From positions 124,001 to 188,000 of the forward strand of contig QRDG01000925.1 in the NCBI GenBank assembly GCA_012064385.1: 64,000 nt of DNA, read 5' to 3'. A program made the translations under genes and the position numbers. The notes below the pieces were generated by a model. That model was given only the letters and a program-made list of their open reading frames with translations. It was not told the DNA's origin and ran no database searches. Below are positions 12,499 to 23,200 of the stretch, piece after piece. Source of the stretch: Puccinellia tenuiflora. Its lineage: Eukaryota > Streptophyta > Magnoliopsida > Poales > Poaceae. The stretch's first letter is position 1, and the number at the start of each line of letters is the position of its first letter.

Positions 12499-14719
12499 GA
12501 GCATCTCCAACAGGCGCCCAACGCGCCGGCGCTGTATAAAGATTTTGCAGCGCCGAAATAGACGTTTGGCGCGCCGCGCGCAGGTTTCGCTTTAGCAGTC
12601 GCGCTATAATTTAGCGCGTCGCTGCCGTGCTTCAGCAGGCGCGCTAGATTGCAGCGCGCGAGCCAGCGGAAACAACATTTGCACTTCAACATACAACCGT
12701 GAAGATCAAATAAATACCAAATAAATCAACAATAAATTGTATAATTATTATTACAACACAAACAAATTGTTTTTGTCGAATACAAATAGTTCAGCAAACA
12801 ATAGAATGCATAGTTTAATAAAAATATAACAAATAATTGAGTGAATTTTATTGTTGTCCATTCCAATTCCACCACTCCTCGATTAGATCCTTTTGAAGCT
12901 CATCATGCCGTTCGTTGCGTCGAATGGCATGATAAGATGCCACAAAGCGAGCTGTCCTCTCCGCTCTCCTCCGCACTTGCACGGGATGGCCCATCAACTC
13001 ATAGTGAGTGTAGTCCAACTCTTCCCCACGCTCATCCTCGATGATCATATTATGCATGATCACACAAGCGGTCATGATGTACCAAAGCATGTCTTGATCC
13101 CAAAATCTAGCCGGCCCTCTCACAATAGCAAATTGGGCTTGCAAAATCCCAAAAGCTCTCTCCACATCTTTCCTAGCCGCCGCTTGAGCATTGTGGAAAT
13201 CAAGCGCTTTCTTACCTTGTGGATTCTTAACCGGCTTCACAAATGTTTGCCACCTTGGGTAGATGCCGTCCGCAAGATAGTAGCCATAGTTGTACGTATG
13301 GCCATTTGCTACAAACTCCACCGGGCAAGTTTTACCTTTTGCAATCTTATTCATGAGTGGTGACCGGTGAAGAACATTGATATCATTTAGAGCTCCGGGC
13401 ATGCCAAAAAAAGCATGCCAAATCCAAGTCTCATGATCGGCCACCGCTTCAAGAATTATAGTTGAATCTTTTTTGTGGCCTTGGAATTGTCCATGCCATG
13501 CCTTAGGACAATTTTTCCAACTCCAGTGCATGCAATCAATAGAACCAAGCATACCTGGAAATCCCCGAGCGGCGTTGAACTCCAAAAGCCTAGCCGTGTC
13601 TGCAGCATTGGGAGCTCTCAGATATTCCTTCCCAAATATTTGCACAATTCCAATGGCAAACCGCTTGACACACATGATGGCTTGGCTCTCACCCATGGCC
13701 AAGTGGTCATCAACTAGATCCGCCGGAATCCCATATGCCACCATACGCAAAGCGGCGGTCACCTTTTGGTAGGTGCTATGCCCTAGCTCACCGGCGGCGT
13801 TCCTCCTTTGCTGAAAGAACCGACCATGCCTCGCTAACTTCATAGCGATGCGCTTGAACAAGTCGATCCTCATTCTAAAACGGCGCCGAAAATAAGACTC
13901 GGGATATGTTGGATGCTCCACAAAATAGTTCCTCATTAATCTTTCATGAGCCTCGATTCTTTCCCTCCACAATTTGATACGGCCAACAACGGAACCACCA
14001 TGCTTCCGTTTTCTCTTCGCGCGAATAGCTAGGATCATTGCAACCTCTTCCTCCTCTTGAAGATCAAATTCTTCATCGGAAGAATCGTATAAATAACTCA
14101 TCTACATGCATCAATGCACTCTAATTTAAATTCTAAAACTAAATATGGACCAAATTCATCAAAGTTGAAGTTCACATACCTTCAAGGTGTTTTCTCAAAC
14201 ACCTTGCGCGCGTGCAGATGTGCGCCCGCGAGGTGGCAGCGGCTACGGGTCGCCGAAGCAGCGGCCAAACAGCGGCGAAGCAGCGGCCAAAAAGCGGCAG
14301 CGAAGCAGCGGCGGCGAAGCGGCCGCCCCAACAGCAGCCGCCGGAAGCGTCGGAGGTGTCGGTGAAGGCCCGGCTCGCCCGGCTCGATTCAGCGCCGCGG
14401 TGAGCTCCGCGCAGCCATATGTAGCGGCGGCGCGCTAGGGAGTAGCGGAGGCAGCGCCGGCGACAGAAAAATCGCCGGACAAGTTGGGGGGAAGAGATGC
14501 GAGCGGCGGCGCGAGCAGTGGGATTTTTCAGCGGTTGGTAGCTCGCGCCAGATTTGCTGTCGTCCCGCGCGCTGTAGTCGCCGCCCCAAATTTGGGGCCA
14601 AATCTACCGCTTGGCAGCGCGCGCGGGTTTTTGCTGGAGCGCTGGATTTCGCTCCAAGCGCGCTAAAAAGTCGTTATTTCCAGCGCGCGGTCTAAATAGG
14701 GCGCCTGTTGGAGATGCTC
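12499..14719 (-). mobile_element. PIF/Harbinger DNA transposon with intact transposase
   Basis: The element has perfect 21 bp inverted ends starting GAGCATCTCCAACA and is flanked by TAA on both sides (12496-12498 and 14720-14722), as expected for this superfamily. It is 2221 bp long and carries one transposase gene on the minus strand. The region 14160-14700 next to the right end is GC-rich, with a simple gcagcggc-type repeat and no clear second gene. Autonomous PIF/Harbinger elements normally also encode a Myb/SANT-like ORF1 protein, which I cannot find here. Confidence 0.9.
12848..14101 (-). CDS. PIF/Harbinger-type transposase (DDE_Tnp_4 / plant transposon protein family)
   Basis: The uninterrupted 417-residue frame begins at the methionine at 14101 and has an acidic N-terminus (residues 6-20). 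A basic stretch (28-45) follows, then a helical region with PTYPESYFRRRFRM (about 65-77), typical of grass Harbinger transposases. The catalytic triad appears as D189 (in GSIDCMHW), D240 (in ALNDINVL) and E314 (in DVERAFGILQ), at normal spacing for this family. The enzyme cuts and pastes DNA between TIRs at TTA/TAA targets, usually with an ORF1 partner that helps DNA binding and nuclear import. Length and motifs are complete and no stop or frameshift is seen. Whether it is expressed cannot be judged. Without ORF1 it may depend on a partner elsewhere, but it could mobilise related MITEs. Confidence 0.9.
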   Translation of the reverse strand: MSYLYDSSDEEFDLQEEEEVAMILAIRAKRKRKHGGSVVGRIKLWRERIEAHERLMRNYFVEHPTYPESYFRRRFRMRIDLFKRIAMKLARHGRFFQQRRNAAGELGHSTYQKVTAALRMVAYGIPADLVDDHLAMGESQAIMCVKRFAIGIVQIFGKEYLRAPNAADTARLLEFNAARGFPGMLGSIDCMHWSWKNCPKAWHGQFQGHKKDSTIILEAVADHETWIWHAFFGMPGALNDINVLHRSPLMNKIAKGKTCPVEFVANGHTYNYGYYLADGIYPRWQTFVKPVKNPQGKKALDFHNAQAAARKDVERAFGILQAQFAIVRGPARFWDQDMLWYIMTACVIMHNMIIEDERGEELDYTHYELMGHPVQVRRRAERTARFVASYHAIRRNERHDELQKDLIEEWWNWNGQQ

Positions 14720-14722
14720 TAA

Positions 14723-15067
14723 CGGATTCTGCAGGCGTGCTGGATGTCCTCTTTAGACGGTGCGACGTGTGGAAATTAGTAAGCATCAGAGCCAGCGGCC
14801 GGTCGGACGGCCACCGGCCGGACGTTGGGTTTTTGCTCGTCTCGTCGTGATGTTCTGCTTGGAGCAGTGGTCGTTTGAGCTGCTCTCCCGCCTCCGCCCC
14901 AATCCAGCTTGAATTCTTGAAACCTCCGTATTGTCTACATGGTGATCCATCATTAGTTAGTTCTTGCATTAATCTACTGCAATTCACCCCGTGAGCGCAA
15001 TCCTTCTCTCTAGCTACTACATATAAGTTGTACGTTGAATTCTGCATCCTTAACACCAGCGATGTCA
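14723..15067. other. Spacer, no gene recognised
   Basis: Single-copy-looking DNA lies between the Harbinger element and the SINE. Short reading frames on both strands have no recognisable motif. Confidence 0.4.
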
Positions 15068-15350
15068 TTTTTTTTTTTGAAACACAGTACAACACAAGCG
15101 CTCACATACGCGTATATACTTACCCCTATGAACGCACACATGCACACCCTATCCCTATGAGCACTTTCGAGATACTGAGCCGGCGAGTCAGGTCTTAAGA
15201 TTGACGAAATCACTACAGACGTCTCGCTATCTACGGGAACGTCGCCTCCCATTGAAGAATATTTCGCCTATAATGAGAAACACCAGTATCAAAACTGAGG
15301 TTTGAACTCTGGTGGGCTGGGGTTACAACCACCCTCCTAACCATACAACC
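15068..15350 (-). mobile_element. tRNA-derived SINE (Au-like), minus strand
   Basis: On the minus strand the unit starts near 15350 with ggttaggagggtgg (box-A-like), then ccagcccaccagagttcaaa (box-B-like, compare GGTTCAAATCC). It runs through the conserved body (gagacgttcccgt, tcgtcaatct) and ends in acacacag-type sequence followed by a poly-A, seen as poly-T at 15068-15078 on the plus strand. This order is that of common Triticeae tRNA-derived SINEs such as Au SINE. The left boundary shares only a short gtcat with the right flank, so the target duplication is uncertain. Confidence 0.6.
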
Positions 15351-16570
15351 AAGGGTCATCTTCGTGGTGGCATTCGGTCGGCAATAAGATACCTACACGG
15401 AAATAACATTGCACACATACGTGGGGGTACGGTATATCCCACTCTTGATGTGAGATTCGTGCAACCTCCTTCTGAACTACAAAACGTCCTGAACTACCTC
15501 ATTCTGCAAGTAGCTGGTCTACTTTTGCACAACATTCCCCATGTTTTCTTTTCTTTTATGTCTCATGCACGATATTTGAAAGAATGATATCGAGGGTTGA
15601 CACGACCGAAGTGCGAAACATTGCGATTACAGTGGACGAATAGGGGGAGAAGGTGTGGCCATGTGGAGGTAAGGTTACATAGAAAAACTGAATATGTGAC
15701 AGCAGTACACCTTAGTGTAGTTCTGCATGCAGTTTTCTCTTTTTTTTTAAATGTGTGTGGCTCTCCTTTTTCTTTGATAGCACTACACAATTTCTACATT
15801 TGGATTGAAGGATTCTTTATTTCTGAATAGTATTTCAGCACTTTTTAAAGCATCTAGAATTAGTATATTTTATTTAATCCCTGCGATCCTATTTTATATT
15901 GTCGTAAAGATTGAACTAAACACGGTACTAGTACTACTAGCACAATACCCGTGCGTTGCAACAAATCAACCCATTATAAATAGATCTCGGAAAAAAGTGG
16001 GTTCGTTGGGAATTAAAAAATCCAATCGAAAGTCGTCAATCTTTTTTTGGAATCGGTGGCATGTCCCATTCTTGCTCTCGCAAAATGACACCTATGCGAT
16101 CCTCGATCGATCAATCGATTCCGGGCGACCACTTAGAAATTATTTTCATCGTCTGGATGCCAAACGGAAGTACCCGTGTGTTGCAGCGGTTGTAAATAAT
16201 TCAATATATGATCACAAACCTAGAAAATAATATGATGTAATTTTTTGTACTCGAAATATCATATATTTCACTATGGTTTTTAGTTTCTACCATTGAAATA
16301 TTTTACGTTCTGCTTCGGATTTTGTTTCCTTGTTTCAAAAATAGCACTCAAAACATCATCCTCTCAGAATAGAAGTCAAAACTCGGCACCTACTTATATG
16401 CAATCGTCTTAGTGTGCATCATGGTTATATAGAAGTACAAAATATCATGCATAGAATAAAGGTAAATCGTAATTCTTATTGGTCCCCAACGGTTTTCTTT
16501 AAGGAAAAAGTAAACAGAGAAGAGGGGAAGACAACTGCCATGCTTGGTGTGCTGCATGGTGGTGAAGCAA
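15351..16570. other. AT-rich spacer with old transposon debris
   Basis: No gene is recognised. The phrases acccgtgcgttgcaac (15949) and acccgtgtgttgcag (16171) are typical of scattered grass repeats and suggest remnants of one or two old copies. Reading frames here are short and motif-free. Confidence 0.35.
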
Positions 16571-17099
16571 GGGTGTGTTCGGTTTCGGAATGTGAAGGAA
16601 TGGAATGGAACCATTCCATTCCACTGTCATGGAACCGTTCTATTCCTGTGTTCGGTTTGGACAAAAAATTGTTACGGAACTGTTCCATTCTTGTGTTCGG
16701 TTTTGGAATGTGATGAGAATGGAATGGAATAGAGTGAGAATGGAATTATTCTAAACTTGATTAATTATTTCCTAAATTGGATTAATTATTGCTAAACTTA
16801 ATTAATTATTGCTAAACTTGATTAATTATTCCTAATCTTGATTAATTATTCTTAATCTTGATTAATTATTGCTAAACTAGATGAATTGTAGCTAAATTGG
16901 ATTAATTAGAGGGAGATTACTGTGCCGTTCCACCACATCCGGCCGAATCGGCCGGACCGCTCCGTTCCGAATATTGAGGGAATATTCCTTTTCGAGGAAC
17001 TAGTCGATTCCATCCCATCCCGGAACCGAACGCGAGAATGGGTTCTGGGAACGGAACCGTTCCATTCCGTTCCACCTGGTTCTGGAACCGAACACACCC
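16571..17099. mobile_element. 529 bp MITE-like element with GGGTGTGTTCGG ends
   Basis: The ends are inverted repeats GGGTGTGTTCGGTT and AACCGAACACACCC, with a CAA triplet on each side (16568-16570 and 17100-17102) as the likely target duplication. Most of the inside is built from ggaatggaatgg-like units at both ends and a 22 bp AT-rich minisatellite in the middle. It has no coding capacity. The superfamily is uncertain: the 3 bp duplication would fit CACTA or Harbinger relatives. Confidence 0.68.
16745..16912. repeat. 22 bp minisatellite (gctaaacttgattaattatt type)
   Basis: About seven head-to-tail copies of a roughly 22 bp unit, gctaaacttgattaattatt and variants (cctaatcttg, cttaatcttg), lie in the centre of the MITE-like element. 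Confidence 0.85.
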
Positions 17100-20000
17100 C
17101 AAGTTGGCGCCTGACACCATCGTGTCTCCCCCGCGGCGCCCACGCCTCTCTTTCCCCTTCAACACCGTTCACGAGCGGCACCCCCAGCATCCCAGAACCG
17201 GCGGACGGTACAGGCAGTCAGCACCGGTTCTACTCCGCCTCTAGCCGGTCGCGGCACTTTCATGCGGCACAAATGGCAGCACATCCCGGCTGGCGGAACT
17301 GGATGTCACGACCCAGTCTGCCATTGCCTGGGCCANTTAGGGTAAGTAAACGTTTTGCTAGCTGCTGCTGAACTTCTCTCTTTTATTTCTGCCTAAATCC
17401 CCAACCTGAACCGAGTATGACCATGTCACACTGTTCGTGTTCAGCTCGGCTGTTCTTGCAAACACAAGTGCTGCAGGTTGAAGCTAAAAGTACCAATCCA
17501 AACTTGTTGTATGTGATGTTGTGTGTTCGTTCGATTTTATAGAATCGTATTTTCTATCTAGAGTCTTGCAGCTAGTTTATGAAAAGGCAAAGAAAGGCAG
17601 TCGTACTTACCTCACATGGACAGTGCTTTGTTGGACGTCCTTGTTCAACATCACAAATAATGATGATCATGCTTCTTTCATAAAAAAAATAATGATGCTC
17701 ATGCCCATAATGGATAAGACAAATGTTTACAATGTTGTTAGACACAATGTACGGGATAAATGCCAAATGGACAAAAAAAGAATATAACATTCCTACAGGC
17801 ATCAATTTTTTATACGAGATCATTAGCAAGTTAAAGTGGTTTTGGGTGGGATTTGGTTAACTATAGGCTGTCAATGGATAGTGATGATGTGTGGTCCAGA
17901 TATGTGCAGGTATGTAAATGCATAAGGATCTTGTAATGTGTGTTTGAAATACGTCCATGCTTCGTCATGACATTTGCTTGTGTATATTTTGCAGGGCAGC
18001 AAGACATCAGCTTCTTAAGAGAAAGATGGTGAAAATTGGGATCATATCAGCACCATATACTCAAAGTATCATCAAATGGTGAAGGTGCTAAGACCGGTGT
18101 TGAGGATTTGACAAGAGACAGCCACATCACCTAACGAAGTGTCTCCAGAATTTTCCCAGTAGAGGAATAGAACCAATATAGTTCTTCTATGTATGATTGG
18201 AGATATGAAAACCTCCTTTAAAGATGATATGAAGACTACCGATCCAATACCATTTTGAAAGGCTACTCCTCCTTTGAAATCCTTGCTAAACTTGAGTTGA
18301 TTTCAAACTTGGCTCGCCTAGATCTACTACGAGCCTATGCTAAACCGACAGTGAATGAACGCCTTGTTTAAGCGCTTATACATGGGGCTTGCTATGCAAG
18401 TGCTTATGGCTCTTGATGTTGCCTTGGTGGCTTTGCTGTTATGTTTGCTTGTTGTAAGAGACATGCAATTATGGTCTTGTTGTCATGACAACTAAACTAT
18501 GTATGCTTGTTGTAAGAGACTTGGGATCTAAGTTTTTGTTGCAAAACTATCAAATGAATACTAAGTTGTACTGTTGCATACAATTTGTACACCATTTTAC
18601 ATGTTTTGGGAACAATTTTGTTGTTATTAAGATCTTTGCTTACTTTGTTTTACATATACATAATTCTTCCATATGCACACGTCGTGCATATATCATTTTT
18701 AGACATGTACTGAAATGTAGAAGCTTCATAGTCATATCTATGTTCAGTTCTACACTTGACCATCAGAAGAACATTTAGAATTGGCGCCTCACTTGGATTC
18801 TATGAGCCAATTCAGTGAACAACCAAACAACATAATTTCAAATTGGGACAACTTCTAATTCTTTGCTGATTGAGTTTTCTAGCACAATTCAATTCCAACC
18901 CTCCCAATATGGGCACAAAAAAAAAAAACCTTAGAGTATTTTTCGTGATATGTCATAGGTGTGCATGGTTAGCTGAATCTTTAATAAGAATGGAAAATCC
19001 TCAGCTTATTGAGCGATTTGATATATAAAATAACATAAATTACTTTGGAATTACAGTATTTTGCAGAAACTTTGTAATTACAAATTGTAGCACTATGAAC
19101 ATTCGGTTCTCTAAATAGCATTGACAAATAGTCCGTCAATCCCAAAATGTAAGTCTTACACACATTTCAACACAAATGTAAGTCATTAGATATAAAGTGA
19201 CATAACTGAAATATAATTTTCAATACGAATCCAATGAAATGGGTGTTCTTTACAACAACTCTGTAATGAAAAGCATAATATTTTTTACATAATCTAAATA
19301 GTAGACTAGTGCATTTTCAAGATTAGGAGCTAGGAACGGATCTAAGTTTTTTTGTTTGACCACTCGGATCCAAGATTATTCATGCTCACTGTATTTATAG
19401 TTCTATACCTATCATCATACTCCAATGATGTCTATTATTTGTTTCCTATTTTGTATATACAAAGTCGATGCTAACCCATTTTATCGGTAATTATTACTAT
19501 ACAGGCTAACATTGTTGGGGACCGGTGTGTACCCTAAAATTATTTTGTCCTCTGACCTTTGGAAGCGGTAATATTGATATCTGTTTTTTGATTTTTTTTC
19601 AGTAACACATGTAGTGAGTTTTCCTTAGTCTTTGCCACTCTAGTGTGCCATCAAGAGATACATAGGCATGTACGGGTTACCTTTCACATTGTATATGTGT
19701 GTCCTTACGTCTTCCTTGTAGCCGTGGTTTTTCTTTGATGATAATCCTTTAGGAAATTTGAGTTGATGTCATTTTTTCATCTAAGCAAGTGTGATATTAT
19801 TGGGAATATGCATTGGGAGATCAAATTCATATTAACCGACGGATCAAAAACTAATTCTAGATGTATGATATTTATGACCTGCTCTTAAGCTCTTTAGTAG
19901 AATGACAAATAGAAAAGGACTGGTTAATTATGAGTGCACCATTTTCTTATTACCTATATTGATCCAAAGGGACCACTATAGCGGAGGCTCATTCTTATCC

Positions 20001-20243
20001 TCTACCTTCTCTCTCCCGTGAATAATAGCTGAGAGCTCCCACCACGTTCCTGGGACAAGCTAAAGCTCTCCTTGGCAGCGCTGTAATCGGGGAGTGGCCA
20101 AGTCGAGGCTCATGCCTTCCTCCTGTGTATAGTAGGCTTAGATCGAGGTGTGTGTGCTTGTTTAGGGTTAGGCTATGGCCGGTGTTGTCCTGGAGTCTAA
20201 CCTCTGCACCGACGAGCGATAAGGGGATTCAACGGGTGGGGGG
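17100..20243. other. 3.1 kb AT-rich intergenic stretch with an ambiguous base
   Basis: The first 250 bp are GC-rich and could be the edge of an exon or promoter: an open frame on the plus strand runs to 17371 with an N at 17336, followed by ggtaagta, a possible splice donor. The rest is AT-rich. At 18000-18120 a short frame contains WDHISTIYSKYH, faintly like Myb/SANT-type transposon proteins, but it is broken by stops. An 18 bp phrase, atgcttgttgtaagagac, occurs near 18450 and again at 18505. I can name no gene. Confidence 0.3.
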
Positions 20244-20520
20244 TATTGAATTAATGCACTAGCCAAATAATCCAAAAGTCCGAACTGATGGAAAGGGCTA
20301 GCTAATATATTTAACACTCCCCCTCACGTCTAGGCTGGTCAATCGGTAAGACACTAGACGTGGAGTAGATGGGAGGCCGTAACTATTTTTATATTAAATA
20401 GTGCGGAAGCCAGGGTTTGAACTTGAGACCTCCTGGCTTTGATACCATATTGAATTGATGCGCTAGCCATATAATCCAAAAGTCCGAACTGATGGAAATA
20501 GCTAGGTAATATATTTAACA
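20244..20520 (-). mobile_element. TRIM/SMART-type miniature LTR retrotransposon (277 bp, minus)
   Basis: Two 73 bp direct repeats (20244-20316 and 20448-20520) begin TGTTAAATATATTA on the minus strand. They enclose 131 bp with an initiator-tRNA-Met-like primer site, TGGTATCAAAGCC, exactly against the 5' LTR, and a purine tract ggggga next to the 3' LTR. There is no coding capacity. LTR terminal bases have mutated (CA to TA) in both copies. Flanks are GGGGG and GGGCC, so the target duplication is unclear. The LTR shares ccatcagttcggacttttgg with the TRIM at 34855. Confidence 0.82.
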
Positions 20521-21441
20521 GGGCCTCTGTCGACGGCCATGGTGGAGATCTAGTCCTTCTAGAGCTCCTTTCTAAATAAGCTCGTGTTCTTATGCCGGGG
20601 AGACCCCCTAAGATTTGATTCCTCTTCTTCTTTGGCTGGCCATCAAGGAGATGGAAGTGGAGATTGGAGGGGTGTTGCTCAGCGTCGATCTACACGGTGG
20701 GGAAGTCTGGCTACTGTGAATATAAGGATCGCATCCTCGGCGGCGCTTCGTCGGCCTCTAACCTCTTTGTCGTCGACTTTTATGGCCGATTGGCGGCTGC
20801 TCCGAGCTCAGACGTGTGCGGCTGATCTTCGGATCCTTTGCCAGCATCATCTCATCTACCTCCGTCGGTGTGATAAAACGGAGGCTCTTCAGCACCAGAA
20901 GCGCGGCATTCTTCGGCTACTCCGCCCCAAGTGGCGTAATCCCGGCGACGGAGTAGCTGGCCATGACTGGAGTATTCGACGCAAAATCGATGCCCAGGAC
21001 CTGATATATTTTGAAGTTTTAGTTGTAAGTTCCTGTATGCAAAATTCAAGGAGTTGGTTGTAATTTTTTTTTACTGGAGGTCCTCCATGTAATCTGTATG
21101 ACCATCGTCATGAGTTAATTCAGCATTTGGGGCTTTCGAGCCCCTTCCCTTTTCAAAAAAAAAAAAAAAAATCGAAGGAAACGCATGGGCCCTGGCTCAT
21201 GAGATTTGCAGTTGTTGTGTTGTGTGATATGCGTGGGCATGGATTTTCCGTACGTCAGGTGCCAATTCATTTTCATGGATTGCAATAACATATCCATGCT
21301 GATGACAAGAGAGCTCAAGGCAAAACAATATTCTAGCGGTGAGGAACTGAACTGAAACAGACCAAATTACGATAACTTATTTCTTGGTTCCAAATTGTAT
21401 AGCAGATAGCACATCATCATGAACATTCATCATGAAAGTAA
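20521..21441. other. Probable retroelement tail and 3' flank of the MEG-like gene
   Basis: 20580-21060 is a GC-rich open frame without recognised domains. It is followed by gttggttgtaattttttttt and ends at 21155-21170 in 15 or more A residues after cccttcccttttc, which looks like a non-LTR or retrocopy 3' end. 21171-21441 is AT-rich DNA downstream of the MEG-like gene. Confidence 0.35.
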
Positions 21442-21859
21442 CTAGAACTGCCTGGAGGGCAAAGGAGGATGGGTCGGCGTCGCCACTTCGCTTAAAGATA
21501 AAGAAGGATTTTTGCACTCTAGGCCACATAAGTACATCGTTTTGTAGCAGTCGTTTGTTCCTGAACAACAGTAGCAAAGGGACGAACTTTTGCAGTCTGG
21601 GGAATGATTTTTGTAGGCGCATAATCCTTTCTTCTCGCGCTCTTCATCAATTATGCGGCCTACAGGAAAAAAAAAAACGAATATCAGTCATCAATATTCG
21701 TATAAGTATCCAATATTGATCAACCAAATTGAAATAAGAAATATGGACAATTGACCTCTGGAATGCCCAGTACTTACAGTGTGCATGGATAGCAAAGCAC
21801 ATGAGAAGAAGCAACGTGAGTAGGGCTGGTCCATACGCAGGGCTGGCGTGCTTCCCCAT
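21442..21859 (-). CDS. Secreted cysteine-rich peptide, MEG/ESF1-like, two exons
   Basis: Exon 1 is 21859-21778 and exon 2 is 21659-21442, with a 118 bp intron that starts GTAAGT and ends CTGTAG. Joined, they encode 99 residues. Residues 1-27 form a signal peptide (MGKHA start, then a Leu-rich core LLTLLLLMCFAI). The mature part has eight cysteines at about 41, 50, 56, 58, 59, 65, 72 and 76, including the diagnostic CYCC and a CYKT before the final C-x3-C. This is the spacing of maize MEG1 and Arabidopsis ESF1-like small peptides, which act in the apoplast during seed and embryo development. The exon split just after the signal peptide is also usual for them. A short Pro/Ser-rich tail follows the last cysteine. 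A decayed copy lies at 39866-40305. The call rests on cysteine pattern and gene structure. Another cysteine-rich peptide class is possible but less likely. Confidence 0.75.
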
Positions 21860-22848
21860 CAGATAATTGCAATTGCAGCGCGGCACTTGCTTGGTGAGTT
21901 TGTATGTATGTTTTCTGATAGATGTGCACAACGTTGTTCACGTATATTAGTACATATATATAGGGGGAGAGAGTGAGGAGCGAGAAATTTAATACGGGGA
22001 TACAATTCCCCACTATAATGCTTATTACTTGGAATACATTAATTAGTTGCAACCAATATAAACAAATCTTTAGAATACATTAACTAGCCATGCAAAAAAA
22101 AATACATTAATTAGTTGCAACCAATATAAACATATCTTTAGAATACATTAGTTGTAACCAATAGAATATGTTCTTAGAATACATTAATTAGAGCTAAAAA
22201 TAGTATCATACGGAGTACATGCTAATCCTATTTTTAGACATGTTTCAAAATATAGGACATGCATGTGTGACACGTTTTGATGATGCTAACAATATTTTCC
22301 ATTGCTTAAGCTTATAGAGTTGCACACATGCTTGTAGTTGTTGCAATTCTCTATGCCTTTTCAGTTGTATATCATGGGCTTTGGACCTTTTGGTCTTGGA
22401 GGCGCCTACCGCTCGTCCCCAAATATAGGCGATGACGAGCCATAATCTTTGGGGAAGTACCCGCCCTGTCATGTTCTGTGCCGCTTCCTCTGCTTGCTTG
22501 CGCCATCGTCGCCCAGTGCATGGCCAGGTTCTCCGAAAACGAGCCCCCTACAAGCCTAATTCGGCGGCCTAGCCGTCATGAAGATCGTGAGGACGACACT
22601 GCAACACGAAGGGGTCCAGGAGAGTGCGGTGATGGGAAGTAGGCCATTGCTTATGCAGTTTCAGGCATTGCGATGGAAAGATAAAGATGATTTGTAAGGG
22701 ATGATGGAGGGGAGACAAGGTGGGACCCAATGGCCATCGGTGGTGTCAGAGCTGGGGGCATCGCCGCACCGCAGGGGATGGGGTACTGTGATGGGGGAGT
22801 GAGAACGGAGGAGGGTAGGAGGAGAAGGAGGAGGGTGAGAGTTACATG

Positions 22849-22884
<36 letters not shown>

Positions 22885-22905
22885 GAAAACGTAGGCAGAT
22901 GCGAC
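21860..22905. other. Upstream region of the MEG-like gene
   Basis: 21860-22250 holds the probable promoter, with tatatatag at 21955-21963 at a plausible TATA distance from the start codon. After it comes a three-fold repeated phrase, ttagaatacattaattagttgcaacca (parts at 22030, 22070 and 22137). 22250-22400 is similar to 40735-40890 beside the pseudogene copy, so the duplication includes the promoter. 22400-22850 has no recognised gene. Confidence 0.45.
22851..22883. repeat. (ATG)n microsatellite
   Basis: Eleven tandem atg/gat units lie just left of the CACTA element. Confidence 0.95.
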
Positions 22906-22939
22906 CACTAGTAGGAAAAGGGCTATAGCCGCCGGGCCC

Positions 22940-23200
22940 TCACTAGCGAACCAAAAAACAACATTCGCCAGCGGTAAATAGCATTGGCGAACATGTATTC
23001 CATTTCGCCAGTGGTAAGACAAGTACCACTGGCGAACAAAGCTCCCAATGCGTCAGTGGTAAGCGCGGGTTCGGGAATCCCTAGCGGGGCCACCTACCAC
23101 TGGCGAACGGTCGGAGCGGTTCGCCAGCGGTAAGTTAAGTACCGCTGGCGAACCATCGATCCGGTTCGCCAGCGGTAGGTAGTACCACTACATAGCGCGC
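22940..23200. repeat. Left CACTA subterminal repeats (TTCGCCAGCGGTA)
   Basis: About ten copies of the 13 bp motif ttcgccagcggta, in both orientations and often as facing pairs 4-8 bp apart, lie within 300 bp of the end. Such repeats are the binding sites for the transposase in CACTA elements. Confidence 0.85.

Noticed and set aside
22940..23200. Regularly spaced short repeats that could suggest a CRISPR array
   Set aside because: The repeats alternate in orientation, spacers are 4-40 bp, there are no cas genes, and the context is the end of a CACTA transposon in a plant genome.
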